Assembly: GCA_963920705.1 (NCBI GenBank)
Contig: OY987239.1
Span: 7,369,871 to 7,433,870, forward strand
Length of the DNA: 64,000 bases
Direction of reading: 5' to 3'
DNA from: Odiellus spinosus
Lineage: Eukaryota > Arthropoda > Arachnida > Opiliones > Phalangiidae
Below, piece by piece: positions 32,400 to 44,589 of the stretch (its first letter is position 1; each line of letters starts with the position of its first letter). Below the pieces are notes generated by a model. That model did no database searches. It worked only from the letters and a program-made list of their open reading frames with translations, and had not been told where the DNA came from. The translations under genes and the position numbers were made by a program.

Positions 32400-34422
32400 T
32401 TGTTAAATGTTAATTGTTAAATGTTAATTGTTAAATGTTAAATGTTAATTGTTAAATGTTAATTGTTAAATGTTAATTGTTAAATGTTAATTGTTAATTG
32501 TTAAATGTTAATTGTTAATTGTTAATTGTTAATTGTTAATTGTTAATTGTTAATTGTTAATTGTTAATTGTTAATTGTTAATTGTTAATTGTTAATTGTT
32601 AATTGTTAATTGTTAATTGTTAATTGTTAATTGTTAATTGTTAATTGTTAATTGTTAAATGTTAATTGTTAAATGTTAATTGTTAAATGTTAATTGTTAA
32701 ATGTTAATTGTTAAATGTTAATTGTTAAATGTTAATTGTTAAATGTTAATTGTTAAATGTTAATTGTTAAATGTTAATTGTTAAATGTTAATTGTTAAAT
32801 GTTAATTGTTAAATGTTAATTGTTAAATGTTAATTGTTAAATGTTAATTGTTAAATGTTAATTGTTAAATGTTAATTGTTAAATGTTAATTGTTAAATGT
32901 TAATTGTTAAATGTTAATTGTTAAATGTTAATTGTTAAATGTTAATTGTTAAATGTTAATTGTTAAATGTTAATTGTTAAATGTTAATTGTTAAATGTTA
33001 ATTGTTAAATGTTAATTGTTAAATGTTAATTGTTAAATGTTAATTGTTAAATGTTAATTGTTAAATGTTAATTGTTAAATGTTAATTGTTAAATGTTAAT
33101 TGTTAAATGTTAATTGTTAAATGTTAATTGTTAAATGTTAATTGTTAAATGTTAATTGTTAAATGTTAATTGTTAAATGTTAATTGTTAAATGTTAATTG
33201 TTAAATGTTAATTGTTAATTGTTAAATGTTAATTGTTAAATGTTAATTGTTAATTGTTAATTGTTAATTGTTAAATGTTAATTGTTAAATGTTAATTGTT
33301 AAATGTTAATTGTTAAATGTTAATTGTTAAATGTTAATTGTTAAATGTTAATTGTTAAATGTTAATTGTTAAATGTTAATTGTTAAATGTTAATTGTTAA
33401 ATGTTAATTGTTAAATGTTAATTGTTAAATGTTAATTGTTAAATGTTAATTGTTAAATGTTAATTGTTAAATGTTAATTGTTAAATGTTAATTGTTAAAT
33501 GTTAAATGTTAATTGTTAAATGTTAATTGTTAATTGTTAAATGTTAATTGTTAAATGTTAATTGTTAAATGTTAATTGTTAAATGTTAATTGTTAAATGT
33601 TAAATGTTAAATGTTAATTGTTAAATGTTAATTGTTAAATGTTAATTGTTAAATGTTAATTGTTAAATGTTAATTGTTAAATGTTAATTGTTAAATGTTA
33701 ATTGTTAAATGTTAATTGTTAAATGTTAATTGTTAAATGTTAATTGTTAAATGTTAATTGTTAAATGTTAATTGTTAAATGTTAATTGTTAATTGTTAAA
33801 TGTTAATTGTTAAATGTTAATTGTTAAATGTTAATTGTTAAATGTTAATTGTTAAATGTTAATTGTTAAATGTTAATTGTTAAATGTTAATTGTTAAATG
33901 TTAATTGTTAAATGTTAATTGTTAAATGTTAATTGTTAAATGTTAATTGTTAAATGTTAATTGTTAAATGTTAATTGTTAAATGTTAATTGTTAAATGTT
34001 AATTGTTAAATGTTAATTGTTAAATGTTAATTGTTAAATGTTAATTGTTAAATGTTAATTGTTAAATGTTAATTGTTAAATGTTAATTGTTAAATGTTAA
34101 TTGTTAAATGTAAATTGTTAAATGTAAATTGTTAAATGTAAATTGTTAAATGTTAATTGTTAAATGTTAATTGTTAAATGTTAATTGTTAAATGTTAATT
34201 GTTAAATGTTAATTGTTAAATGTTAATTGTTAAATGTTAAATGTTAATTGTTAAATGTTAATTGTTAAATGTTAATTGTTAAATGTTAATTGTTAAATGT
34301 TAATTGTTAAATGTTAATTGTTAAATGTTAATTGTTAAATGTTAATTGTTAAATGTTAATTGTTAAATGTTAATTGTTAAATGTTAATTGTTAAATGTTA
34401 ATTGTTAAATGTTAATTATTGT
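32400..34422. repeat. 14-bp minisatellite (TTAAATG TTAATTG), 2-kb array after gene C
   Basis: About 145 units with a pure TTAATTG heptad stretch at about 32505-32655 and short 7-bp slips elsewhere. A local variant TTAAATGTAAATTG occurs at about 34110-34145. It is at the same place relative to the gene as the short arrays at 22525, 43020 and 55260. Confidence 0.97.
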
Positions 34423-34929
34423 TAATTAAATTATTGTAAGCAACCATGTCCTTTGTCTCTTAATTACCATTAATAAATTAAATGTTTGAAGATAGAATAT
34501 GGATCTGATAAAAAGTTTTTCAATCCAATCGGTCTTAGACATTTATTCCATACACCTTCGCAAGCTCGCGGTTAAGAGTTAATTTTAACAAAGAATTAAC
34601 GTTTTTTTGTGGAAATTAAAAACAACGCCGTGCATGAGCCTATTTTCGTGGTAAGATTTAAATTTATTTCTAGTTTAATATTTGTTTCTGTATAGTTTTA
34701 ATGGTGGATTAGGCGTATTTAAACGATAATGAATCGATAAAATTAGGTTCCATTCTCCCTTTGTTGGATAAGAAATTTCATATTTAGATTCGAAGAGTAT
34801 AAATATAACAACAAATCGCGTTATTGTTACTAGTCTACAGGTTTCGTAAAAAAGGTAGTTCTCTCGTAAATATTTTATTTGAGGAAATGAAAATGGGGTT
34901 TTCTTTGGCATAGCGCTTTCTCAAAGGGG

Positions 34930-35141
34930 TGGTATAAAAACTATATAGTTTCTCTGGCGCGGAATAAGATCAGGGGAAGGGTCAGTGTCAACAGGTCATC
35001 CGAGAATATCGTCCGGAGTTTGGGGATAGAGGCGTGATTGCTCGCTTAGGAAAAATGATTGTGGGTGGAGTTTCTCTGCCACGGTTTATTTCATTGGATT
35101 CCGTGAAGAAGGAATATAACCAAACTTTTAATTATTTTTTG
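34930..35141 (+). pseudogene. Orphan promoter-like region and exon-1-like frame, D unit
   Basis: The candidate TATA region (GGTATAAAAACTATATAG) is followed by a frame reading MIVGGVSLPRFISLDSVKKE and YNQTFNYFL to a GTGAGT donor at 35142. In C this segment is split by extra sequence. No downstream exon pair exists between here and gene D's own exon 1. Confidence 0.4.
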
Positions 35142-35479
35142 GTGAGTAAAGAAACGATAGGTGGCTCTCATGGTCTCACCAGGCGCGCGTTTCGAAGTTC
35201 AAGAGAAGTTTTCAAAATAGGAAAAACCTGTGGCGGTTTGATAAGTTACGCTTATACTCGTAGAGTCCGCTTGTATCGTACGCGTGGGAAGGTTAGAGCT
35301 CGGGATCCTTCTTACATGCAGGATTGTCTGGTAATAAATCACGCGCATCGTACATGTTTCGAAGCCCCTCTCCCAGTAAAACGGTGAAATTTATCCCCTT
35401 GATGGAGTGGTTCGCTATATGGAACATAAGAGACTTCAAAGAAGAGTTTCCCTGTCTTCTGGTAACACATATAATTTCG

Positions 35480-35665
35480 ATGGGTATAATATACTACCAT
35501 CCAGAATACACAAAACCTAAAATGAAAGCTAAGTCTATAGAGAATCAAAACGATTCGACTGCGTTCCATTTTGAAAAACTCATTTGTAACGGAATAGGGA
35601 AAACACGAGTATTATTTCTCATTATTTCGTATTTGATCTTTTCCGCTGTGTATATAGAAAAGTAA
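35480..35665 (+). pseudogene. Orphan exon-like ORF with C-terminal hydrophobic segment, D unit
   Basis: A near-identical copy of 25200-25383 (EKLICNGIGKTRVLFLIISY then LIFSAVYIEK stop). The near lack of differences reflects the recent C/D duplication and is not evidence of selection. Confidence 0.35.
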
Positions 35666-35720
35666 TCTCCAATACCAATTGCATTTTGTCATTACAACAC
35701 AGGACACTACTTATTCTTGG

Positions 35721-35871
35721 CTCGTTTAAATAAGCTAAAGTTAGAAGCTATAAGGGTCGATATGAGAGGAGTCAACCTAATCGAAGCTGGACGTTTTAAA
35801 TTAAACAAAATATCGTAAATTGCGCGGTTGAAATAAGAGGCAAGGCGTCTTTGAAATCATCCAACTCGAAG
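35721..35871 (+). promoter_or_regulatory. Promoter/5' UTR cassette of receptor gene D
   Basis: The most complete cassette: CTCGTTTAAATAAGC, TTAGAAGCTATAAGGGTCG with TATAAG at 35749-35754, GAGAGGAGTCAACC with GTCAAC at 35771, then about 100 nt to the ATG at 35872. TATA-to-initiator spacing near 24 bp is plausible. Confidence 0.5.
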
Positions 35872-38800
35872 ATGGAAAACGGAAATATTACATCGACAAA
35901 TCCTTATAATTTCACTTTCGGATTACCAACGGTAAGAATGGGGCTCAAAACACTTTAAATTTAGTTACCAAGGGGGATTTTAAAAATAATCTAGTAGGGA
36001 TGATGAAAATCTAGAAGAGAAAAGCCCACATAGTGGGGCCTTAAAGGAGCATTGCGGGGCAATGTAGGAAAGTCAAATTCAAAAACATCTGACAGGTGCA
36101 TTCCCAGTGGATAGTGGCTATCTTTTGATGGTACAAATACCATCAAAATTGAATAATTAGACTTTTCCAGTACGGTTGAAAACGGCTATGGCTGGGTCAT
36201 AGACTTAGCACGCTGTGTCTTTCCAACGAAAACGACAATGAACAACTTATCCTGTTAACAAACCAAAGTCAATTTTTACGTGGAGTGATGACGTACTCAT
36301 TACACGTTATAGAAAGATAGCTCGAAATACAGATGTAGTTGGGGGAAGGAACGTAGCTTTCAGCGCGTTTACTACCCCTCGTGTTCCTCCTAAAAAAGGG
36401 CAAATTTTTCGTGTTACACCCATGGTTTTCGTCAACAGTTGAGATTTTTCGCTCTCTCTCTCTCTCTGGCTTTAGTCCCTGGCGCCATCTCTCTATTTAT
36501 TTATTTTTTGATTTATTTTTTGCGAGGGTAAGAATCATTTACATTTTTTACGCGATTACCGAATACTCGATTGACCATCACTCCACGTTTATCCAGACTG
36601 TCTGGATACCTCTTTTTTCACTTACTCAGGCCTTTGGTAGTTGAGGCGGATGTTAACACGATCACTTTAGTGACAAAAATGCAAGTTTTGGCGTAACCAG
36701 AAGTAGATGAAACCCTCCTTTGAAGTCTATTACTCCCGGGTCTTGTCTACCCCTCTCTGTATGGGTTATTCTCAAAAGGCGCGATCCGTACGCCTCCTAA
36801 CGGTAGATGTTTTCGGAGCGGGAGTTCGTCGAGCGAATATCTCTAGCAGCCTTGAAGTTCGTCAAAAAAACGTCGTCGTTTGTGGAGAGAGAGAATTTCC
36901 AATTTTCCGTAGACAGGGGGTATGAAGTAGGACCCCTCCGATCTCGTAAAATTGTGAATTTTACCCATACAGAGAGGCGCGCTATATGGAACATTAGAGT
37001 AGTAGACTTCAAAGGAGGGTTTCATCGGCTTCTGGCGTAACTAAAAAAACACTGAAAGAGTCGATGATCTGAAAATTGGAAACCTTTTTATTTTTCATGG
37101 TGGATTTTAATCGATTTTAAAAAATATGTTCTCTCTATTATAACATATTCTTGGTTTGAGACACTTCTTGAAGGGTTTACTACGAAAAGAGGGCTTATTT
37201 TTAGTAGTAGGTTCTTTGGAAAAGTCAAATTCCTACCAACCTATCCACTGGATAGTGGGAGGCTTCTAATCGCCATCTTTTGCTGGGACACGTGTACAGA
37301 TGGTACTATTTCCATATCGATGACGTAACATTCATTTTCAGAAACTCCTGGGTATGGCTGCGGATCAATTTATCAATGGACAATACAAGATTTATAATTA
37401 CGGCTTTAATTTGCTGCCTTATCTCATTTTACATTCTTTAAAAAATGTTAAACTCTTTTTAATGAACGAAATTGATATACGAAGAGCCCTCCTGAATATG
37501 AACAGAACCAGATGGAGTAATGAACACGAAAGGATGTCCTACGGTGTTCGATATGGCGTAAGTAAACGATAATGATCTCCACGAAACGTCCGTACTAAAT
37601 GGGAATACCATAACAGCGTCTCGTAACGAGTGACCTCTGACTAATGACGGGTACATGGCTTGGACACTGCCTTCTTTAATACTATGCCTATCCGTAGGAA
37701 AAGCAAAGGGGTGGCGTTACCGATTTCAAAAATATCGTTAGACGTCGCTTTCTTGAGGTTAAAAAAACCGGGAAATTCAAATGTAGGCCGAAAATTAAAA
37801 AATAGATACGAATTTTAGGTTAATAATGGAGAATAAATTAATTAGGATTTAATTTAAATAATTAAACAGTGATTTTAAATATTTACATTAAAAGCAAGTT
37901 CTAAATCAAATCGTAAATTTAAATCAAGATCTCTACGTTATCACCTAGATGTCGCTAGGAGTTCTACGATCTTACTTCGATAGAGCCTTATCTAATTGGC
38001 TCTTGGCGACGCGAGACTCGCGATTGGCTATTCATACATCAGGAAAGTGACATCTATCTCGGACAAATTGCAAATTAAAAATGTCAAGAAAAAAAAGGTT
38101 GTTGTTGGCATTTCGTGGCCTAGTATTGGAGAAGGCAGTGGCTTGGAAGAAAAGACAGACAAATCTTAATCTTGCGGGAGTTAAAAACGAAATGGGCTTG
38201 TTAAAACCTTAGTCCTACCCACTGTCTAAGAATTGTGATCACGAGATTCCATTTTTAGCTAGACCTCCTTCATGGGGTGGCGTGAAAGTATTACATTCGT
38301 TGCAGTTGCCGCCGTTAGAAAGAATAATAACAAGAAGTCGCGTATGATTAATTGAAAAACGCCAAAAACTTGACAAAAGGGCATGGGATACGTTTATCTT
38401 TGGCTGGTTTGCGTCCGCTTGCGCAGTTTCCCACTTGCGCATTTTCATTTGCGCAGTAGCCATTAGCGCGGTTTCCCATTTGCGCGGTTCCCATTTGCGC
38501 AGTTTTCCACTTGCGCGGTTCCCATTTGCGCAGTTTTCCATTTGCGCGGTTCCCATTTGCGCAGTTTTCCATTTGCGCAGTTCCCATTTGCGCAGTTTTC
38601 CATTTGCGCAGTTTGCCATTCCAGCTGTCTACAAGAGGGAAAGGCTAGTTCGAGTGATTAGCTAACCTAACCTAACCACCTGCAAATGAACACTGCGCAA
38701 ATGAAAAAAGCGAAAATGGAAACCTGCGGAAATGGAAAACTGCGCAAATTAAAAACTGCGCAAAAGGAAATGCGCTTGTGGGAACTGCGCAATTGGAACC

Positions 38801-41800
38801 TTACCTCTTTGGCTACGCGTGTTTCGGTGGAATACCTTGCTTCGTGGAGGGATTATATAAATTGTTCAAAATTGGGGAATTGTCCCGGGGGATTATGGCT
38901 TACTGGGTATATTATCCGTATACCTTTTCGAGGCTGTGAAACATCATTCTTTCCGTTGAGACGGATACCAACCTACTTTTAAAGTGGCCGAATTTCTCCA
39001 AACTCCTGCTCTCATTCTAATCGATTTTCCACGTTACTATCGTTATCGACTGCAGATAATTGATTCGACGGTACATTTTTATTATTTGGACTCTGGGACG
39101 AATAGTCTTTATCACGTATCTCCACCCGTATACTATGATTCATTTGTAATAATTTCGGCTGTAAAAAGTGAAAAGGGTCATTCGGAAGTGCTGTCGATCC
39201 AGGGACTCGGGGACTTGGTTTGGGTTCTGGTGGCTCTGTCGCTGCTAGCGGTGTCCGCCGTCTATAGTAAGAGAATGCGTCGTGAAAGTCGATTTTCTTC
39301 GTTCGCCGAGTCACTTTGGATCCACGCGGCTGATATTCTAAACAATTGTAAGTATCTGATTCGAAAGTCAGATGGTCCCAGAAGTATCACGTACACTTTT
39401 CCTTCAAGTTGCCATAGAGATGTGTCTTCCAGATGACCAACAGAAATAGATATTTCCCAAGAGTTGGGTTTCGCGTGGTTAGGTTAATCTAGATGAATGC
39501 ATAATACACCTATCTTCATATACCATACAGAGAAGATAAACCTCGGGGGCAGTATAAAATATATTTTATGCTTGGGGTCAGGTGGCGTTGATATCATGCC
39601 TCAATGCTGATTGGCGGAATTTCGCGGGAACAAGTGATCTCGAAGACTGCTAGGAGCGATGGAAGACGTTCTTAAACGTTTAAAAATAAAGTAGCCGTTA
39701 TTATTTGCCTATTTTAGGATTATTGTACTGTATTAGTTGGACAATTAGGAAGTAAGTTAAATATATCAAACAAATATTTCTTGAGTAATTGAAAGTACCT
39801 AATTATATTGATATAAAAATGCAAAAACGCTTATTTAAGCCTTGGATCATAATCATTAAGGTGAAACGCCAAGGCTTACCTGTCAGTAAAAGTTATGATG
39901 TGCTTTTTTCTATGTATTCTTCGACAGAAAAGTACTTCTTTTGTAATGGTCTTGGTATCATTCCGTTTCTCATAGTAATCTTTTACATTGTTTTCGGCTA
40001 ATACAGGGACATCTTGTAGATAGAAATATACCCTACTATGGGGAAAATTAACCCTTCTGGTACTCCAGCCGCCATGTTGTTCCGATATTACTAAGGGCCA
40101 CGCGATTGGCTAAAATTTATTCGCTACTACTGCCACCTGTGAAGAAGTCTTTCCAAAATCTTTTTATACATCTGCCCCCTGTGAAAGGGTCTTCTCCACA
40201 GCATATGAAGATAGGTCTATTGTATTCCGTATTAAATCTTTGTCATTTTTCGTTGGCAGCCGTGGCGTGCGCGAAGAAAGTGGAAGTACCATTGAGGCAT
40301 ACGCGAGCCTGGTGGCTCTTGGGAGTAACAATCCTAATTCAATTTTGGTGCGCTGGTTTGAAGAGCAATCTTCTCGTTGATGACTTTTTACTCATCGATT
40401 CTTTGGAAGATTTGATGTCCAACCCAAAGATTATTTGTTATTTCTCGCCGACTTCTCGGTTAATTAAATTGTTCGAGGTAACGTCTTGCTCGGTATACAT
40501 TCAGCCTTTAGCCAGAGTGAGGTGTAGACCAAGTAACGATAGCTAAAGGTTTCACGTGATAACGACGCAAGAAGTTAAATTAACGCGTGGCTAAATCTAG
40601 CTGATATAAGGATTCAATAAATTTGGTAAAAGCCGTAGAACTAAAACGGGTCCCGCTTTTTTACCCCACTTGGTCTATACCCATTCTGCCTTATGCCACG
40701 AATCGATCACGCGCTATAGTTACTCTCCACCAGCTTAGTGATTACTGTTGCAGAGCGAAGATTCAAAATACATCAACTTGAGGCAGCAGCTTCGAAGAAT
40801 GGGAGTGTCTTTTTGGCAGCATAACGAGAAAGTGATTCAAAATTTTGTTAGCGGGAAAGCTGTGGTAATCATCGAAGGTTCCTCAACTCAGCTCCCTGCC
40901 CTATTCAAGAAACTCAAGCGAAACAAGAGGAAACTGTACATGGGAAAAACTAATTTCGAAGAATTCTACACGCACATGTTCTTCAACAAACGATTGCCCC
41001 GCGATATCAAGGAGAGAATCGACTATGTGTAAGAAACCTCAGATAAGAGTTACGCCTTGAAATTCTTAGTCGTCACTTAAAGGAATCACCATGCCAATTT
41101 TGATGTTTAAATTAGTTTCCAAGACCTTGGCCATCAAACACCGACCTATTATTTTAATGATAGGATATTACAAGCGTTGTTGAAGGCTGAAATAATATGA
41201 TTGGCCCAAATTTATATTAAGTTCAATTCAAACTTTACTAAAATAAAAATTACGAAAAGATTTTTTAAAAACTCTAAATGGTCGTATTTGCGCTAAGCCT
41301 AATTTTAAAATTTTAGAAATTGAAATTGAAAAAGAGCGCGAGACGACAGTCACGGTATCTCGTGTCTTTCTAAACCCTCATTGTGTTTTAACGCGACCGT
41401 TGATTGGCCGAGAAGTCACTGTAGGGAAATTCAAACTTTAAAAAATCTTTTCTGATAGAATAGCTATCCTAGGGTAATTTAAAAAACATGAACAAATTCA
41501 GGGCGTCATATTTTTATCAGAAAACATACTTTATTTCAGTTGCTAATAGTATCCCTTTAAGAGAAAATAAGAAATACGGACTTTCTTAAGTCGTCATATA
41601 AGACTAAAAATTAGATACTATTTAACTAGCACAACACGACTAACTGAAACGAGTGTATTGGAACCATATCTTCGACGAGCCAGGTTCTATAAACGAGGAA
41701 ACGTATTCGAATCGGATAATTCGGCCACCTCGATATCTTTCACGTCAATAAACACCTTGTATCTAACCCTCCTTTTTCGTCTTTGGTTTATCGGCCTATC

Positions 41801-41897
41801 ATTGGCAACAGTTACCTTCTTCTTCGAATACTTCGGGAGGAGTGAACGTTGGCGAAAAAGGTCCGTATTGATTTCAACTACCTATAACCACATTTAG
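35872..41897 (+). CDS. Divergent ionotropic receptor (IR/iGluR-like channel), gene D
   Basis: Exons 35872-35931, 37342-37557, 39056-39347, 40260-40477, 40754-41028 and 41630-41897 give 442 residues. It is very close to gene C throughout: exon 4 differs at the end only by Y for S, and exon 3 is SKRMRRE versus SKRIRRE. Exon 2 reads KLLGMAADQFINGQYKIYNY. M1, pore/M3, S2 and M4 motifs are as in C; after M4 it has EYFGRSERW, one residue longer than C. No frame break was seen. It carries insertions C lacks: a 310-bp TIR element and a 340-bp MITE in intron 1, and a 476-bp MITE in intron 2. Confidence 0.8.
36279..36590. mobile_element. ~310-bp TIR element in intron 1 of gene D
   Basis: Ends ACGTGGAGTGATG and CATCACTCCACGT are a perfect 13-bp inverted pair. 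Gene C reads straight through (AAAGTCAATTTTTTCACTTAC). A CT microsatellite lies inside. A small palindrome ATCCAGACTGTCTGGAT follows directly and may belong to it. Confidence 0.65.
36698..37034 (-). mobile_element. 340-bp MITE, 7-bp target duplication family (copy 7)
   Basis: Perfect 7-bp duplication GCGTAAC (36691-36697 and 37035-37041). Gene C has the empty site TTTTGGCATAAATAAAAAAA, so the insertion is younger than the C/D duplication. Minus orientation. Confidence 0.93.
37665..38140. mobile_element. 476-bp MITE in intron 2 of gene D
   Basis: Starts CACTGCCTTCTTTAATACTA and ends TAGTATTGGAGAAGGCAGTG. Perfect 7-bp duplication GCTTGGA outside (37658-37664 and 38141-38147). Genes B and E show the empty site in diverged form; C has a small deletion there. 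It is non-coding and distinct from the 340-bp family in sequence, though the duplication length is the same. Confidence 0.85.
38406..38805 (+). mobile_element. Foldback-like element with 16-bp repeat arms (FB-D)
   Basis: Same site and same 9-bp flank TCTTTGGCT as FB-C. Its left arm has about four more 16-bp units than FB-C, so arm length has changed since the C/D duplication. Confidence 0.85.
39789..40001 (+). pseudogene. Orphan exon-like ORF in intron 3 of gene D
   Basis: A fuller version of 28994-29206: KMQKRLFKPWIIIIKVKRQG, LPVSKSYDVLFSMYSSTEK, then FFCNGLGIIPFLIVIFYIVF and a stop. It has a single hydrophobic helix near the end. See the C copy for interpretation. Confidence 0.35.
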
Positions 41898-42256
41898 AGT
41901 AAATGGACTTTTTAAGAAGCGGAAAGCGAAACTAGTTTTTTGTAATCCTCCGGGAACAATCGGAGCAGTTCAAAGAAAAACGCCATTAAATTCTTTCTTA
42001 GCGGATGATTCCCTTAATGTCAGACCTAACTCGGACTAAATACCCTGGCTGCAAAAATGACAAATATTTGTGAGCCTCGAAGAAGAGGGAAGAAACATTT
42101 TCCCATTTGAACAAAGAATGCAAAAAGATGGACACGGTTTGCGATGGTAAAAGAAGCCACTTAGTGTCTTGACTCGACCTCGGCAGGGCAGGCAGACAGT
42201 TCGCAGTACCCCTGGACTCATTGGTCCAAGATATTCGTGACGCGGTCTTTTATCTA

Positions 42257-42567
42257 ATGAAATATTTCTTCTTTTGTCGATTCAATCATAGATTCTTTAG
42301 GACCATCTACAAGATTTGCAGAAAGATAGCGGAAAAGAGTGAACAGTATCTAATGTGAGTCCGAATAATCATAATTATGCTGACGTATTTCCCACCGGAA
42401 GAATTTCTACAAATACTGAGTACACGAAGTTTAACACGGCCTATCAATCAGCAAACCTTTTCTTCAACTCCTTGGATCCCTGCTGGCTTCCGGCTTACGT
42501 TTTAAGTATCGCCAGTTTAATAAGCACGATAATAATATCGATACGTAACTATACGGACGATTATTGA
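42257..42567 (+). other. Conserved 3' block with 33-codon micro-ORF, after gene D
   Basis: The ORF 42257-42358 reads MKYFFFCRFNHRFFRTIYKI, then CRKIAEKSEQYLM TGA. The upstream frame VPLDSLVQDIRDAVFYL is also open. The following overlapping frame (42355-42567) matches that of the C unit. Confidence 0.45.
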
Positions 42568-43019
42568 AGATCGAATCGAAGATCAAAATACCACCGATCG
42601 ATGTTGACTACTCCACGTAATAGGTTAACAATCCTGTAGCTCTGACTGCGCTAAAATGATAACTTAACTGGGTTCGTATTTAGCATTACCAAAGGCTGAA
42701 GTCAGTAACGGGATTGGTTAAATCCCTCACCATCGATTTATGAAATAAAAATCAAGATAAATCTCAAAGGATGAAATTCAATTATCGGTGCTTTGAATCG
42801 CACAAACGTGTCATTAATCACCTCAAATCCCACATATTATAAATGTTAAGAAATTTAATGTTCAAGTTAAATGTTATTAATTAATCTATTGTTGAAGTAT
42901 CCGTAATTCATCATTTTTAAATAACAATGATTGTTTGTCGATGAAATGGTAATCAATCTAACGGCATTGAGTTTGCTAAAAACATAATGGCGGCTGATTT
43001 ACTAATAACTTGTAATCTT

Positions 43020-43080
43020 AAATTTAAATGTTAATTGTTACATATTAGATATTAAATGTTAAATGTTAATTAAAGTATAA
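43020..43080. repeat. Short remnant of the TTAAATG/TTAATTG minisatellite after gene D
   Basis: Only a few imperfect units (AAATGTTAATTGTTACAT, TTAAATGTTAAATGTTAA). It is positionally equivalent to the 2-kb array after gene C. Confidence 0.6.
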
Positions 43081-43219
43081 GCAACCTTGTAACTTTTAAT
43101 AACCATTAAAAATTAAATGTTTGACGTTAGAATATGCTTCTGATAAAATATTATTCGATCCAAACTTTGCTTAGAGTTAAATTCAACAAAGAATAAACGT
43201 TTCGCGTTGGAAATATTCA

Positions 43220-43947
43220 AGCCTGCAAGGGGAGGATATTTTCAATCCATATCTCTTTTCAGCTTTTCGTAATGTTTCAAATAATGACACGTTTAATATT
43301 AAAATGGCATGTCTAACCTTTTCTACCGATCGATTATCAACATTAGAAGTAAGGCGTTTATATAAACAACAGCGATTGGTTGACTTGGTTGTGACGAAAC
43401 GCGTAGATGAAACGAGCCAATCAAATCGGCGCTAGACATTTTGTGGGGCCGGAGATCCCGAGACTCGTTAGACCCCCCCCCCCCCCTTAAAGCCGGTATA
43501 AAGATAATAATAATATGATTCCTAAGCACTGCGTGTCTCTTTTCGAAAAGTAATTTTGGAACGGCAGTAAGTAGGGCAAATATGAATATTGCATTGCTTT
43601 GTTTTAGTATTTTTGTATGCCAGTTTCGTGAGCGTTGAAAATGTTTTAAAATAATGAAAATGAACAACTTTTCTGCCGATTGCTTTTGGTCATTATGGAA
43701 CACGAGTTGCTCTAGATACTCGGGGGGGGGGGGGTTAAATACGATTAAGTTAGAAGCTATAAGGGCTGATAAGAGAGGAATCGCCCAAATCGCCACTGTA
43801 GGTTCTAAATAACTTCAAATATTGCAATTACCTAGTAGTGGTATACGCGAAAATGCAACCAAATTGAAATCATCCAATTCGAAGATGAAAATTGGAAATA
43901 TTTCTTCGATAAATCCTTATAAAATGAATGGAGTTCAAAACATGAAA
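43220..43947 (+). pseudogene. Two relic cassettes, the second with exon 1 remnant
   Basis: Cassette words occur at 43220-43460. A second cassette at 43610-43800 (AGTTAGAAGCTATAAGGGC, GAGGAATCGCCCAAATCG) leads to an ATG at 43885 reading MKIGNISSINPYKMNG. The NFTFG end and splice donor are lost, as in 12640-12842. G- and C-runs at 43473 and 43722 are slippage-prone tracts. Confidence 0.6.
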
Positions 43948-44079
43948 TGGGGCGTCGGAAGAGGAGTCGGGCAGGGTGGGCTCGAGCCCCCTAGACTGTC
44001 GGACCTGGGGTGACCTAACCCAATATAAATTGGACAACTTATTCAGCCCACCCACTTAAAATTTCTTCCGACGTCACTG
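43948..44079. mobile_element. 140-bp hAT-like MITE (copy 2)
   Basis: Starts GGGGCGTCGGAAG and ends CTTCCGACGTCACTG. It is in the same position after the relic exon 1 as copies at 13196 and 55700, so it was inherited by duplication. Confidence 0.7.
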
Positions 44080-44215
44080 GAAACGCCGAAAAAATATCCC
44101 CATCTCCATTAATTAGCGTTACAGCGATAATTTCGAATTGAGATAGCGCTAATTAAATTAAAAACTACTATAAAGATAAAGCCTGAGTTCTACGAAAACA
44201 TTCTAAAAGTAAAAC

Positions 44216-44555
44216 AAGAAGCCGATGAAACCCTCCTTTGAAGTCTACTACTCCAATGTTCCATATAGCGCTCCTCTCTGTATGGGTAAAATTCCCAATT
44301 TTACGAGATCGGAGGGGTCCTACTTCATACCCCCCTGTCTACGGAAAATTGGAAATTCTCTCTCTCTCCACAAACGACGACGTTTTTTTGACGAACTCCA
44401 AGGCTGCTAGAGATATTCGCTCGACGAACTCCCGCTCCGAAGATATCTACCGTTAGGAGGCGTACGAATCGCGCTGTTTGAAACTAACCCATACAGAGAG
44501 GGGTAAACAAGACCCGGGAGTAATAGACTTCAAAGGAGGGTTTCATCGGCTTCTG
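44216..44555 (+). mobile_element. 340-bp MITE, 7-bp target duplication family (copy 8)
   Basis: The left TIR is slightly degraded (AAGAAGCCGATGAAACCC), the right one intact. Plus orientation. Flanks GTAAAAC and CCCGAAT do not match; compared with the empty paralogue near 13500, sequence next to the right end is missing. Confidence 0.85.
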
Positions 44556-44589
44556 CCCGAATCAAATAACGAACCATTTTTAAGGTCGC

